A DNA stretch of 64,000 nt, from contig QCPI01000002.1 in NCBI GenBank assembly GCA_003212625.1, positions 1 to 64,000 of the forward strand. The letters run 5' to 3'. A program made the position numbers and the translations under genes. This document shows positions 42,764 through 50,929 of the stretch, in pieces (the stretch's first letter is position 1; each line of letters begins with the position of its first letter). The notes beneath the pieces were generated by a model. That model worked only from the letters and a program-made list of their open reading frames with translations, was not told the DNA's origin and searched no databases. Source of the stretch: Prochlorococcus sp. AG-436-J02 (lineage in GTDB: Bacteria; Cyanobacteriota; Cyanobacteriia; PCC-6307; Cyanobiaceae).

Positions 42764-43021
42764 TTGATCTACGATTAAACTTCTTGGCTTGCCAGTTTTA
42801 ACGGGATTTAATCTATCAAGTACAACTGCTACTGCTTTAAACCAAGAACTCCCCTCTGGAATATTTGTTTGATTACAAATATGTTTTGGAGCTAGTTCAA
42901 GGGATAGATTCGTATCCATTTCATTGATCACCTCTTGATAATGTTTTTCTAATAGCTCAACATCCTCTTTCTCGAGAATGTTGCCTGAACAATACCAATC
43001 TAGTGATGTTTTCCAATCCAT
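42740..43021 (-). CDS. Small protein, hI-GS-LD family
   Basis: 93 residues. Core: APKHICNQTNIPEGSSWFKA then VAVVLDRLNPVKTGKPRSLI. Fits the family pattern best of the four. Its 3' end overlaps the tail of the MAPEG pseudogene on the other strand by 24 bp. Lies 15 bp after the LOG-family gene on the same strand. Confidence 0.75.
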   Translation of the reverse strand: MDWKTSLDWYCSGNILEKEDVELLEKHYQEVINEMDTNLSLELAPKHICNQTNIPEGSSWFKAVAVVLDRLNPVKTGKPRSLIVDQLRRKQSS

Positions 43022-43036
43022 TATCTGATGATACGT

Positions 43037-43885
43037 CTATTTATTGATAATGTCCCATGCTTCTGAAGCACTATCGGCGTATTGAAAGAGATTCATATGC
43101 TCATCTGAAATGAGCCCATAATCAGAAAGGAATTGAAAGTTGATTACTTTCGACCAATAATCTCGACCAAAAAGAATAATTGGAATATGATTTTTCATTC
43201 CTGTTTGACGTAGAGTCAATAATTCAAATAGTTCATCAAATGTTCCAAATCCTCCTGGGAAAAACACTGCTGCAACAGATCTCATCACAAAATGAAATTT
43301 TCGTAAGGCGAAATAATTAAATTTAAAGCAAAGCCCAGGCGTGATATATGAATTGGGATGTTGTTCGTTTGGGAGACTTATATTTAAACCTATAGATTTA
43401 CAGTCGGCATCAAAAGCGCCTCGATTAGCAGCCTCCATAATCCCTGGGCCACCACCAGTGACGATTACATGTGAATTGCAGTGTTCTTTTTGGTTTTGTT
43501 GGGAGACAATCTTTGCGAATTCTCTAGCAGAATCGTAGTAATGAGATATCGACTGTAAATTCTTTAGACGTGTTATTTCTCTCTCAAAATCAGATGAGCT
43601 CTGATCTTTGTTTAGAGAGTTCTTAGCTATTTCAATTTTGTTCTCTATAGAGCTTTTATCAGATAAATTTGCACCTCCAAAAACGATAATTGTTGAAAAA
43701 ATATTCTGCTCTTCCAGGATTCTTTCTGGTTTATTAATTTCTAAAAGCATTCGCACCCCTCTCATTTCATCACTATTGAGTAACTCTCTATCTTCATGGG
43801 CTAATTGGTAGTTGCTGGAACCAATAATTAATTCAAGATTTTTACTGACTAGCTCTAAGTCATCACTTCTATTTTGCGTACTCAT
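43037..43885 (-). CDS. LOG-family (TIGR00730) nucleotide-binding protein
   Basis: 282 residues. Rossmann-type motifs TIIVFGGANLS near 65 and VIVTGGGPGIMEAANRGAF near 140, plus the signature PGGFGTFDELFE with the catalytic Glu, mark a LOG/lysine-decarboxylase-like protein (phosphoribohydrolase of cytokinin-like nucleotides; the N-extended long form here). Followed on the same strand by the hI-GS-LD gene. Confidence 0.9.
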   Translation of the reverse strand: MSTQNRSDDLELVSKNLELIIGSSNYQLAHEDRELLNSDEMRGVRMLLEINKPERILEEQNIFSTIIVFGGANLSDKSSIENKIEIAKNSLNKDQSSSDFEREITRLKNLQSISHYYDSAREFAKIVSQQNQKEHCNSHVIVTGGGPGIMEAANRGAFDADCKSIGLNISLPNEQHPNSYITPGLCFKFNYFALRKFHFVMRSVAAVFFPGGFGTFDELFELLTLRQTGMKNHIPIILFGRDYWSKVINFQFLSDYGLISDEHMNLFQYADSASEAWDIINK

Positions 43886-43978
43886 CAGAATATGCCTCCA
43901 TAAGATTTAATGCTGTAAAGAATAAGATCAGTTCTTACATTCATTTGAAATGAATAGTGAATATGCTGGTGCCATTGT

Positions 43979-44320
43979 CTACATTCCCATTGCTCTTCTA
44001 AGTTTTGTCGCCTCGTCCATCCCCTCCATAATTGTAAACGTTGCGTTCACAGTGGCTGCTTTGCGTAGCTTTGAAAGCTCTTGATATTCACTGGATTCAT
44101 AAGCTTCTACAGCTCTTCGCATAGATGGAAATTCACAAATGACGGCTAGGTTTGCATCTTTAGTTTTTTCTTTTCCTCTTGGGTCTGTATCTTTCGCAAA
44201 TACCTCCCCACCATTTTCTTTGAGCCATGGTCCAACTTTTTCGACATATTCATCAAATAATTCTTGATTAATAACCTTTGCAGTTGAGATCCAGTACCCT
44301 TTGGCTCCTTTCTTATCCAT
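43979..44320 (-). CDS. DUF1330 protein
   Basis: 113 residues. GYWISTAKVINQELFDEYVE, then VICEFPSMRRAVEAYESSEY and a FTIMEGMDEA end give the DUF1330 pattern (dimeric alpha/beta-barrel, ferredoxin-like fold). Small soluble protein of unknown function. Confidence 0.88.
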   Translation of the reverse strand: MDKKGAKGYWISTAKVINQELFDEYVEKVGPWLKENGGEVFAKDTDPRGKEKTKDANLAVICEFPSMRRAVEAYESSEYQELSKLRKAATVNATFTIMEGMDEATKLRRAMGM

Positions 44321-44407
44321 TAACTTTTAATCAATAATGAATTTAGGATAGATCAGACTTACATCAAAAAATATTTTTCAAATCAATGGCCTATAAGTCT
44401 CAATATT

Positions 44408-44818
44408 TTATTTCCATAGACTTCTTTTTTTTAAAAGATCTTCGATATTTGGCCAAGCTGCAATTAGCTCCTTCAAGGCTTGTCTATTTGGAGTATATAA
44501 AATGCATGAGAAGGCACTAATCACATAAAATATAAACCACCATTTGTTAATTGAGTAAACAGAGACAAATGAGAAAATAAAACTACCAATGAATATAAAA
44601 AATAGTGAACGATTTATGACTTCAAGTGGAGTTCTTCTTAGTCGTCTAAGCACTTTTTTTGTCGATTTTCTCTTTGAGAATCTTTGTGCTTCTATTTCTT
44701 CTTCTTCGATAAATCTTTCGTTTTCTTGATCTAATACATCATTTGATCTAACAATATTCTCTATTTCATCGCTTGATAAGTTATCTAGAGGTTCCGATCC
44801 TTTTTTTATTGTTGCCAT
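44408..44818 (-). CDS. Hypothetical protein with two membrane helices
   Basis: 136 residues. Acidic soluble N-terminus (ERFIEEEEIEAQRFSKRKST), a basic stretch, then two hydrophobic helices (NRSLFFIFIGSFIFSFVSVY; WWFIFYVISAFSCILYT) and a soluble end. Looks like a small thylakoid-type anchor protein. No family recognised. Confidence 0.65.
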   Translation of the reverse strand: MATIKKGSEPLDNLSSDEIENIVRSNDVLDQENERFIEEEEIEAQRFSKRKSTKKVLRRLRRTPLEVINRSLFFIFIGSFIFSFVSVYSINKWWFIFYVISAFSCILYTPNRQALKELIAAWPNIEDLLKKRSLWK

Positions 44819-44887
44819 TAGTTCAACAAACTTAAAAGTTAGGTGGTTATCTGTATCTACATTACTAAAGGAACGTTTGTGTATTGA

Positions 44888-45133
44888 TTAATTGCCTAAG
44901 CCAGGTGGAAAAGGAAAAACCTGTTCATCCCCAAAAATATCTTCCATACTCAACTCTTCACTTTCTGACTCCAGCCCCTCAGCTTCTTCCGTAGGCTCCA
45001 TGCCCATTTCATATGAATCACTATCTCCATAATCTTCTGGTGGTACCCAGCCTTGTATAACTGCGTCAGCACTATTCAATCCAGAGAAAACAATGAATAC
45101 GAATAAAACTAGTTTGATTAGGAAATTTTTCAT
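44888..45133 (-). CDS. Secreted acidic peptide
   Basis: 81 residues. Signal peptide MKNFLIKLVLFVFIVFSGLN up to SADA-VI. The mature part is very acidic (EEAEGLESESEELSMEDIFG) and ends DEQVFPFPPGLGN. The FPF.P end is shared with 41499-41759. Function unknown. Confidence 0.65.
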   Translation of the reverse strand: MKNFLIKLVLFVFIVFSGLNSADAVIQGWVPPEDYGDSDSYEMGMEPTEEAEGLESESEELSMEDIFGDEQVFPFPPGLGN

Positions 45134-45260
45134 CTAACCATGCTCTCATTACTTGGGTTAATGCTTGGTCAGAAGGCGCATTAGCTTTAGGACTTGTAAA
45201 AATATATTATTTATTGTGTTCTTTAGATTGAGGCCGTTCTCTTTCTAATACCAACTGATT

Positions 45261-45395
45261 TTAATCGGCATTTTGTCTGACAGGTCTCATCATTCCGCCT
45301 TCATTGTTATCTTCATCCCAAAAACCAAAAAATAGCCAGGTAATGGCAAATACAGCTATTGCTCCTGATAGTGTCAATGTTTGTAATTCGTTCAA
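45261..45395 (-). CDS. Small membrane protein, possible TTG start
   Basis: 44 residues from TTG 45395 (MNELQTLTLSGAIAVFAITW, LFFGFWDEDNNEGGMMRPVR, QNAD). Clear single membrane helix and acidic tail. The frame continues open upstream a few codons without ATG, so the start is uncertain. The longer plus-strand frame here is spurious. Confidence 0.45.
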   Translation of the reverse strand: MNELQTLTLSGAIAVFAITWLFFGFWDEDNNEGGMMRPVRQNAD

Positions 45396-45499
45396 AGCTT
45401 TCAGGCTAATTTTTCACGACCTTAGCCCTTATTTTGTACTTTTCTTGATGAAGAAAACTTTCTTTCTGTTTATATTGTCGAAAATTAATTTGATTACTA

Positions 45500-45592
45500 A
45501 TGGAAGAATTAGCCAAAAGAGTGGAAGAACTCGAACGTCGTGTCCACCATTTAGAAGCAGCGCTGCAATACCAAGCAAGAAAAAACAAATGA
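45500..45592 (+). CDS. Mini coiled-coil peptide
   Basis: 30 residues: MEELAKRVEELERRVHHLEA then ALQYQARKNK, with perfect heptad spacing of Leu and Val. Such micro-proteins can dimerise. Good composition despite the length. Confidence 0.5.
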   Translation: MEELAKRVEELERRVHHLEAALQYQARKNK

Positions 45593-45605
45593 GCTCTGTT
45601 GCCAT

Positions 45606-45800
45606 CTAACCAAGTCCAGGAATATCAAAAGGTAGTTTGTCACTCAGTATTGCTAAGTATTTTTGGACTGCTGGAATACGAAGTAGAGCTAAAGGAACAG
45701 CAATATTCAGAACAATCCATGCTCCCCCTACTAATGGAGCCCATTTACCAGCTTTTTTTATAAAACTTATTTGGTTATTTTTTTCAGGTGCCTGATTCAT
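45606..45800 (-). CDS. Small membrane protein
   Basis: 64 residues. Basic N-terminus, one membrane segment (APLVGGAWIVLNIAVPLALL), and a soluble end LAILSDKLPFDIPGLG, whose last residues recall the FPPGLGN end of 44888-45133. No family recognised. Confidence 0.6.
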   Translation of the reverse strand: MNQAPEKNNQISFIKKAGKWAPLVGGAWIVLNIAVPLALLRIPAVQKYLAILSDKLPFDIPGLG

Positions 45801-46187
45801 TTGTTTAATTTATTGATGATCTTAGCGGAAGCACAAACTACTATTCTTGATCAGGTGTAGTTGAAATGCAATGGGCATTAAGGCTGATTGCGTTGAGGTG
45901 AGAATACAGCAAAGATATGTTTGTTGAGCTCAGAGGCACCATTGATGGTTGACACTCCACCTGAGTATTTAGAAGAAGCGAACTGAACCTGGTTCCTGCT
46001 CCAACATTCTCAATAAATAAGTGGGCTATTCGTCTGATGCGACAAGGATCAATGATTTAGGTGCGTCAATTCAGTCGAAACTCCTCTGCATCGTATAGGT
46101 GCCCTAATGGAGTCAATAAGCCTTGCAACTAGAAACTTGGCCCCAGGCTGCCAAATCCAGAAGCTTCCCAAAAACAATCGGTAAAGA
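45801..46187. other. GC-richer gene-free stretch, decayed gene or structured RNA
   Basis: Less AT-rich than its surroundings. Fragments such as ELNLVPAPTFSINKWAIRLM then RQGSMI, stop, VRQFSRNSSASYRCPNGVNK, stop lie in one frame; MVDTPPEYLEEAN lies in another. It ends at a strong terminator (46188). Either a decayed gene or a non-coding RNA; I cannot decide. Confidence 0.35.
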
Positions 46188-46212
46188 AAAGGGGCCCAAT
46201 GAGGCCCTTTTT
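46188..46212 (+). terminator. Rho-independent terminator
   Basis: AAAGGGGCC / GGCCCTTTTT with a short CAATGA loop. No intact gene precedes it, only the GC-richer stretch 45801-46187. Confidence 0.8.
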
Positions 46213-46538
46213 AAATGTTTGATTATAAGAGTTTTGATATTTCTACGGTTTCCCTATCTAAGACGTACGGTCGTACAGAACTATTGAAGAAAAGGCAATT
46301 TTAGGATTAATGTACGTCAGGCAGTCAATAATCAAGGGCGATAATTGGTTGGCTTCTGGAGGGGATCACTAAGGATTTTTATTCAAGGAATCAACTTTCA
46401 AAAGCTCAGTATAAAAAGAAGGATTTCCTATGAAGTTCAAAAATATCAGTACAAATCAAACCCGCAGAAAAGTAGTCATTAATTAAAAGCTGATTTTTTT
46501 TATTTTTTTTTCACTTAAATATGTAAAAATATTGTTAT
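46213..46538. other. Intergenic stretch
   Basis: No gene. GTACGGTCGTAC at 46265-46276 is a palindrome that looks like a LexA half-site pair but fails the cyanobacterial consensus (see rejected). Confidence 0.35.
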
Positions 46539-46691
46539 ATGAATCATTATTTAGCAACATACATAGATTTAATACAAAGCTTTGGTTTTGTATTTATTGT
46601 TGGCTTTATTATTGCTTTACTAGGCAAACTTTTTTTAGATCACAGTAAGGATAATTTTATTGATTCTGTGAAAGTAAGAGTTGATGAATGA
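46539..46691 (+). CDS. Small membrane protein
   Basis: 50 residues: MNHYLATYIDLIQSFGFVFI, VGFIIALLGKLFLDHSKDNF, IDSVKVRVDE. One helix and a charged tail. Located 31 bp before the next plus-strand gene, so probably an operon. Confidence 0.6.
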   Translation: MNHYLATYIDLIQSFGFVFIVGFIIALLGKLFLDHSKDNFIDSVKVRVDE

Positions 46692-46722
46692 ATTATTTGC
46701 TAGAAAGTAAAAAAAAGAAAAA

Positions 46723-46893
46723 ATGCCAAAAGCTTTTGAGGAGTTTAAATTCACTGATGATCAGAAAATTGGACCTGTGTCAGATTTCTGGGAAAACGTT
46801 CATCTAGCGGCCAAGGCTTTAAAAGATGATACTAATTGCCCAAACAAGATTATCGCTAGTGGTTTAAGAGCTGTTGCGGCCGAATGGGATTAA
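46723..46893 (+). CDS. Small protein, CP(D/N) family
   Basis: 56 residues: MPKAFEEFKFTDDQKIGPVS, DFWENVHLAAKALKDDTNCP, NKIIASGLRAVAAEWD. The A.(E)L..D..CPN.II pattern relates it to 3462, 31874 and 54167. Confidence 0.65.
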   Translation: MPKAFEEFKFTDDQKIGPVSDFWENVHLAAKALKDDTNCPNKIIASGLRAVAAEWD

Positions 46894-46901
46894 TTAGTTA
46901 T

Positions 46902-47033
46902 CTATTGATGTCGTTTTTTGATTTTGGATTCTTTTGTCTTTTTTTCTTCTTCTTCTTTGAATTTTCTCATTGCTTTACTACCTATTGCATCTTCTATTAA
47001 TTCAAAAAACCAGGTTTTTATAGAATTACCCAT
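46902..47033 (-). CDS. Small basic helical protein
   Basis: 43 residues: MGNSIKTWFFELIEDAIGSK, AMRKFKEEEEKKTKESKIKK, RHQ. Charged helix, convergent with the previous gene. Confidence 0.5.
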   Translation of the reverse strand: MGNSIKTWFFELIEDAIGSKAMRKFKEEEEKKTKESKIKKRHQ

Positions 47034-47252
47034 TTTTAACTAGAAAGTTTGTGAATACTAATGAGCCAATGATAAACATAGCTACTCGGCCGTGAATGAT
47101 TTCAGATCTGCATAGACGAGCAAATAAAGTCATCAAATTTAAGCAGTTATCTTTTTTATATCAGTAATATCTTTTCAAGACATTGGTATTTGTATGGATC
47201 TTTCGTTTGTCTTTATTTTTGATAATTTCAAATCTGTCTTAAATTTTTGAAT

Positions 47253-47543
47253 CTATTCACTATATAAACTGTGCACCTTTTCATAACTGATTGTTTTTTC
47301 TCTATTCGTGTATTTACCTTTAATGTTGATTAGATATGTGAAACGCCTTTTTTCTTGAACAACTTCATGGCAGTTTTTTATGCAATTAAACACTTCATCC
47401 CATTCACCTTCAATTGCATTTCCATTTGGACCTAGTTGGTATTCGAGGTTTTATTTCTGAATAACTTAATATGCAACCCTTTACGTAAGGAGATAATGAA
47501 AGCCCTACTCTTAGGGAACTAGGCAAAGATCTATACTTACCAA
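47253..47543 (-). pseudogene. DUF77 / MTH1187-type thiamine-binding protein, decayed
   Basis: Three frames, read in order on the minus strand, give VSIDLCLVP, RVGLSLSPYVKGCILSYSEI, and NLEYQLGPNGNAIEGEWDEV, then FNCIKNCHEVVQEKRRFTYL and a KVHSLYSE end. This is the full course of DUF77 (...vPLG...S.S.yva.c......y.l.P.GT.iEGewdeV...i..cHe...), a small thiamine-binding-like family. Two frameshifts plus stops break it. Confidence 0.7.
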
Positions 47544-47645
47544 AAATTTGATTTAAGAAGTTTATAGTTATATAAAAATAATAGCTACTAAGCTTAATTT
47601 TAAAACCTTGCCTCAAGACTTGTTAGTACTAACTCACCTAAGTAA

Positions 47646-47789
47646 TTGATTACTATTTTATATGTTCTTTTTACTCCTCTATTGACCATTATTTATTTTA
47701 CTATTAACAAAAGATCAAAAGTGGATATTAACCAAACAATTTTCTTTTCATACTTATTGAGTATCCTTTGCATATTGATTGGTGGATAA
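47646..47789 (+). CDS. Small two-span membrane protein with TTG start
   Basis: 47 residues from TTG directly after an in-frame TAA: MITILYVLFTPLLTIIYFTI, NKRSKVDINQTIFFSYLLSI, LCILIGG. Two hydrophobic helices around a basic loop. The start codon is inferred. Confidence 0.45.
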   Translation: MITILYVLFTPLLTIIYFTINKRSKVDINQTIFFSYLLSILCILIGG

Positions 47790-47858
47790 ATTAATGTATT
47801 TTTATTAGTGACATCTTTTAGTTATGTTAGGCTAAAACTCGAACAAACGATTTATATA

Positions 47859-47993
47859 ATGAATTTACCCACAATTATAATCATTACTTTTATATCTACT
47901 CTCACGCTTTATTTGATTGTTCTGTTGCTTGGTATAGGAAGTATTTCAAAGAATCGGGAGGCACAAGGCCTTGGCAAAAAATCAAACAAATAA
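47859..47993 (+). CDS. Single-span membrane peptide
   Basis: 44 residues from ATG 47859: MNLPTIIIITFISTLTLYLI, VLLLGIGSISKNREAQGLGK, KSNK. A GTG at 47808 would add 17 residues of poor composition. Confidence 0.55.
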   Translation: MNLPTIIIITFISTLTLYLIVLLLGIGSISKNREAQGLGKKSNK

Positions 47994-48041
47994 TATGAAT
48001 TGTTTGAAATATTAAAAAACATTTATTATGATTTAGCACTC

Positions 48042-48458
48042 TTATCCTCTACTTTTTTGGCAAGTACCTATCAATGTTCTATTTCGTTGAGGATAGTCAA
48101 CTACATAGTTTCCATGAGTACCATCTATCTTGTATTTCGTTTTTATTCTGTTGGTATTGTCTCTATGAGTAATAGTGTATGAATTACGTCTAATCAGAGT
48201 TCTTCCTTCATTTTTTATACCTTTATCTTCAATAGATGATATTAACCCATCGAGGTTGATTGTTATGTAGCTTGTTTCCCAGTCTGGCTTAATTAATGCA
48301 CCTCTGTTGATTTCAAATTTACCAGTACACTTTAGAAATAGTTCTTCTGTCTTAGCTGGTTGAATAGGAAGTAAAATTACTCCTGCAAGAAATATAAATA
48401 TGAAAGGAATCTTCCTTATCTGAAAGTAAGATACTGAGATTGGCCTATATGCATTCAT
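48042..48458 (-). CDS. Secreted hypothetical protein
   Basis: 138 residues. A long signal region (RKIPFIFIFLAGVILLPIQP) ends near PAKT-EE. The mature part has beta-strand character with two Cys (LFLKCTGKFEINRG; RTLIGTCQKSRG) that may pair. No family recognised. Confidence 0.6.
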   Translation of the reverse strand: MNAYRPISVSYFQIRKIPFIFIFLAGVILLPIQPAKTEELFLKCTGKFEINRGALIKPDWETSYITINLDGLISSIEDKGIKNEGRTLIRRNSYTITHRDNTNRIKTKYKIDGTHGNYVVDYPQRNRTLIGTCQKSRG

Positions 48459-48573
48459 TTATTTTCTGACCTAATTATTACTTTGTGAATTTTACTATAA
48501 TTCAATATTTCAAAATTATTTGAATGCTACAAGTAATTTGTATTTATCCATACAGTTTCTCAGAGAATCATAT

Positions 48574-48720
48574 TTAATCTTTTCTCCCTTTTAAAATCAT
48601 TATTAACGGTACGCCTACTGTAAATAGTATTCCTATGATTAAGATCAATATTCCAGTTGTTGATAAAATTTCTACCCCTCCTTTTATCTGAGGTAATTCT
48701 CTGCTTATTGTTAATAGCAT
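48574..48720 (-). CDS. Single-span membrane peptide downstream of the ligase-like gene
   Basis: 48 residues: MLLTISRELPQIKGGVEILS, TTGILILIIGILFTVGVPLI, MILKGRKD. Its ATG shares a base with the stop of 48720-49406 (TAATG), so it is cotranslated with it. Confidence 0.6.
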   Translation of the reverse strand: MLLTISRELPQIKGGVEILSTTGILILIIGILFTVGVPLIMILKGRKD

Positions 48721-49406
48721 TAGTTGATGGCGTATGCCCAGTTTACTGATAGATTATTTTCTCCAAGATGCTTTTGCAATTTTTTAGAATTGATTTTTAA
48801 TATTATTCCTCTTGTTGGATAGTTTTTAAATAATTTTCCTTCTTTCCAGCATTCACGATATATTTCAAAATCTGAAATGAAGTTAGTATATTGATTCTCC
48901 GGTATTTCAAAATTAAGCTTTTTAAGTTCTTGAAGCATTTTGTAATGATTAATTCTGCAATGAAAAATTTGAAAAGCACAGAAGTTATTACTAATTCTTT
49001 CAGTTGATCTTGTTCGAATATTTGATGTTTCGGTTTCTATATGTTTATAAGATATGTTTTCCTTCTTGTAGACTATTCCCCGTATTTCTATCCTTCTTTT
49101 TATTGCAATTCTTTTAGGGATATTATCTATCTTCTTAACTTCCTCTGTGATGTCCTCACTATTTTTATTTATTGCTTTGTTTAAATTTCCATTTATATAT
49201 TGAATGCCAATGCTGAAGCCATTTATTTCAGGCTCTATAACTAATCTTGTGTTAGGTAGAAGTCTCTCTAACCATTCACTTATATTCCCTTGCCTTAACG
49301 ATAAGAAAGCTTTTTGTCCGGATTTGTAATTAAAAATTGAATCTTTGATTGAGTTATTCTCAATATTGTTTATTAGATGATCATATTTTCCATTATCTAG
49401 ATTCAT
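48720..49406 (-). CDS. Truncated NAD-ligase adenylation-domain-like protein, catalytic Lys lost
   Basis: 228 residues aligning only to the nucleotidyltransferase domain of LigA. LVIEPEINGFSIGIQYINGN (55-74) is the KxDG region (ligase: EPKIDG); the adenylated Lys is Glu60 here. IDNIPKRI, RIEIRGIVYK, the CAFQIFH strand, and YPTRGIILKINSKKLQKHLG (for LPYeiDGvViKvn...LG) follow. OB, zinc, HhH and BRCT parts are absent. Unlikely to ligate DNA. Confidence 0.7.
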   Translation of the reverse strand: MNLDNGKYDHLINNIENNSIKDSIFNYKSGQKAFLSLRQGNISEWLERLLPNTRLVIEPEINGFSIGIQYINGNLNKAINKNSEDITEEVKKIDNIPKRIAIKRRIEIRGIVYKKENISYKHIETETSNIRTRSTERISNNFCAFQIFHCRINHYKMLQELKKLNFEIPENQYTNFISDFEIYRECWKEGKLFKNYPTRGIILKINSKKLQKHLGENNLSVNWAYAIN

Positions 49407-49490
49407 GGTTTAAATCAATCTTGAGTAAATCTAGTCCTTGTTTAGATATTAGGCATAATTAATTCAGACGGATTTTTTCTAACCATAGTA

Positions 49491-49751
49491 ATGAATAGAT
49501 ATTATTGCCCTTATTGTTCTTCTTGTTATCAATTTCATAAAATGAGGAGTGATGGTGTCTTGATATGTGGTCAATGCGGAGATCCTTTGATTAAAAAACC
49601 TTTAATAAATTCCAGACAAATCTTTAGTTTGATAGCAGCATTAGCATTTTTGGCTCCTTTATTACTAATGATAGTTGTTGTTATTAATGACATTACGAAC
49701 CAAAAGCTGCCAAATAATTCTGAATCTTTAGTCCTTTCTGATTTTTATTAA
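49491..49751 (+). CDS. Zinc-ribbon membrane protein
   Basis: 86 residues. An N-terminal CPYC...CGQC zinc ribbon (YYCPYCSSC; ICGQCGDPL) followed by one membrane helix (FSLIAALAFLAPLLLMIVVV) and a short tail. The stop lies one base before the DUF938 start. Confidence 0.75.
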   Translation: MNRYYCPYCSSCYQFHKMRSDGVLICGQCGDPLIKKPLINSRQIFSLIAALAFLAPLLLMIVVVINDITNQKLPNNSESLVLSDFY

Positions 49752-49752
49752 T

Positions 49753-50385
49753 ATGGAAGATGTTAATTTAAAAGATCGACTTACATTCCCTTCTACGACA
49801 AGGAATAGAATTTATATTGCCAATGCCTTGAGTAATTACATTCCTCATAAAGGTGTCTTGTTAGAAATTGCTAGTGGAAGCGGGGAACATGGAGTTTTTT
49901 TCCAAAACTTTTTCACTTCAATTATTTGGCAAACTAGTGATCCAGAATTAGTTCATAGAAAAAGTATTATTTCATGGATTTCTCATCTGGATCTTTCCTC
50001 GAAAATGCCTGAACCATTGGATATTGATGTAGAAAAAAGACCTTGGCCTATATCAAATCAACAAAGTTCTTTAATTAAAGGAATTGTTTGTATAAATATG
50101 ATTCATATCTCCCCATGGAGTTGTACTAAAGCTTTATTTGAAGAATCAAGAAACTATTTAACTAAGAATCAATTCTTGTTTCTGTATGGACCTTTTTTTA
50201 TAAAAGATAAGCAAACTTCTGAAAGTAATTTAAATTTTGATAGATCTCTTAAATGCCAAAATCCACTTTGGGGAATTCGTCATTTAGATAGAGTTAATGA
50301 AATTGCCTGTATTAATGGATTTGAACAACACAAAATAATTGAGATGCCAGCAAATAATATTTCAGTAATATATCGACTACTTTAA
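49753..50385 (+). CDS. DUF938 SAM-dependent methyltransferase-like protein
   Basis: 210 residues. TFPSTTRNRIYIANALSNYI with the SAM-binding LLEIASGSGEHGVFFQNFF (motif I E.ASGSGEH), then WQTSDPE and CINMIHISPW, are hallmarks of DUF938. Substrate unknown. Shares an operon with the zinc-ribbon gene. Confidence 0.9.
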   Translation: MEDVNLKDRLTFPSTTRNRIYIANALSNYIPHKGVLLEIASGSGEHGVFFQNFFTSIIWQTSDPELVHRKSIISWISHLDLSSKMPEPLDIDVEKRPWPISNQQSSLIKGIVCINMIHISPWSCTKALFEESRNYLTKNQFLFLYGPFFIKDKQTSESNLNFDRSLKCQNPLWGIRHLDRVNEIACINGFEQHKIIEMPANNISVIYRLL

Positions 50386-50454
50386 TATTTTAATCTTTCA
50401 ATATTTTAGAAAAAATGGCAGATCCATAGGAGAATATACAAATACGCTTTTTTT

Positions 50455-50730
50455 ATGGTGGATTTTTCTGGCCCCGATGCGATTGATAAAGCTATCAATT
50501 CTGGATTTGATCTTGATGGAACTCCTATTCCTACAGAAATGTTAATACTCTACAGAGAAGTAATGAATAAAGAAAATGCTAGAAAAAGAAGTGGTGTTAA
50601 AAAGTCTATGCGAAACCGCATTGTCAAAACTGGGTCAAAACATTTTGATAAAGAGACACTTAATGCACGCTTAGTTAAAGCCGGCTGGGATGGATTAAGA
50701 CCTAATGAAGTCAACTTTTTTTATAATTAA
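50455..50730 (+). CDS. Small conserved-looking hypothetical protein
   Basis: 91 residues, soluble with a basic middle (NARKRSGVKKSMRNRIVKTG) and an end SKHFDKETLNARLVKAGWDG. Probably GTG start not needed; ATG 50455 has GGAG upstream. The basic patch could bind nucleic acid. No family recognised. Confidence 0.6.
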   Translation: MVDFSGPDAIDKAINSGFDLDGTPIPTEMLILYREVMNKENARKRSGVKKSMRNRIVKTGSKHFDKETLNARLVKAGWDGLRPNEVNFFYN

Positions 50731-50929
50731 ATTTCAATAAAAAACATGATAAATTGTTCAAAGCCTTAAACCTTTAATATAAAGAATTACTTGCCAGTGC
50801 TTTTGCTCCCTAACTTTTAAATCAGCCTTTATCTAAAAGCCTTAATATTATTTTCTTGTATGAATTACTACTATACGAGGATTTACGTGGAAACCGCACA
50901 ACACCAACTTTACGTAAATTCATGATTAG

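Noticed and set aside
46265..46276. GTACGGTCGTAC as a second LexA box
   Set aside because: It lacks the purine before the first GTAC and the D base before the second half required by RGTACNNNDGTWCB, and no gene follows closely.
695..47543. Recoding of UGA as tryptophan to explain the many in-frame TGA codons
   Set aside because: TGA is used as an ordinary stop at the end of several genes here, other remnants carry TAA or TAG, and some carry frameshifts, so decay is the simpler explanation.
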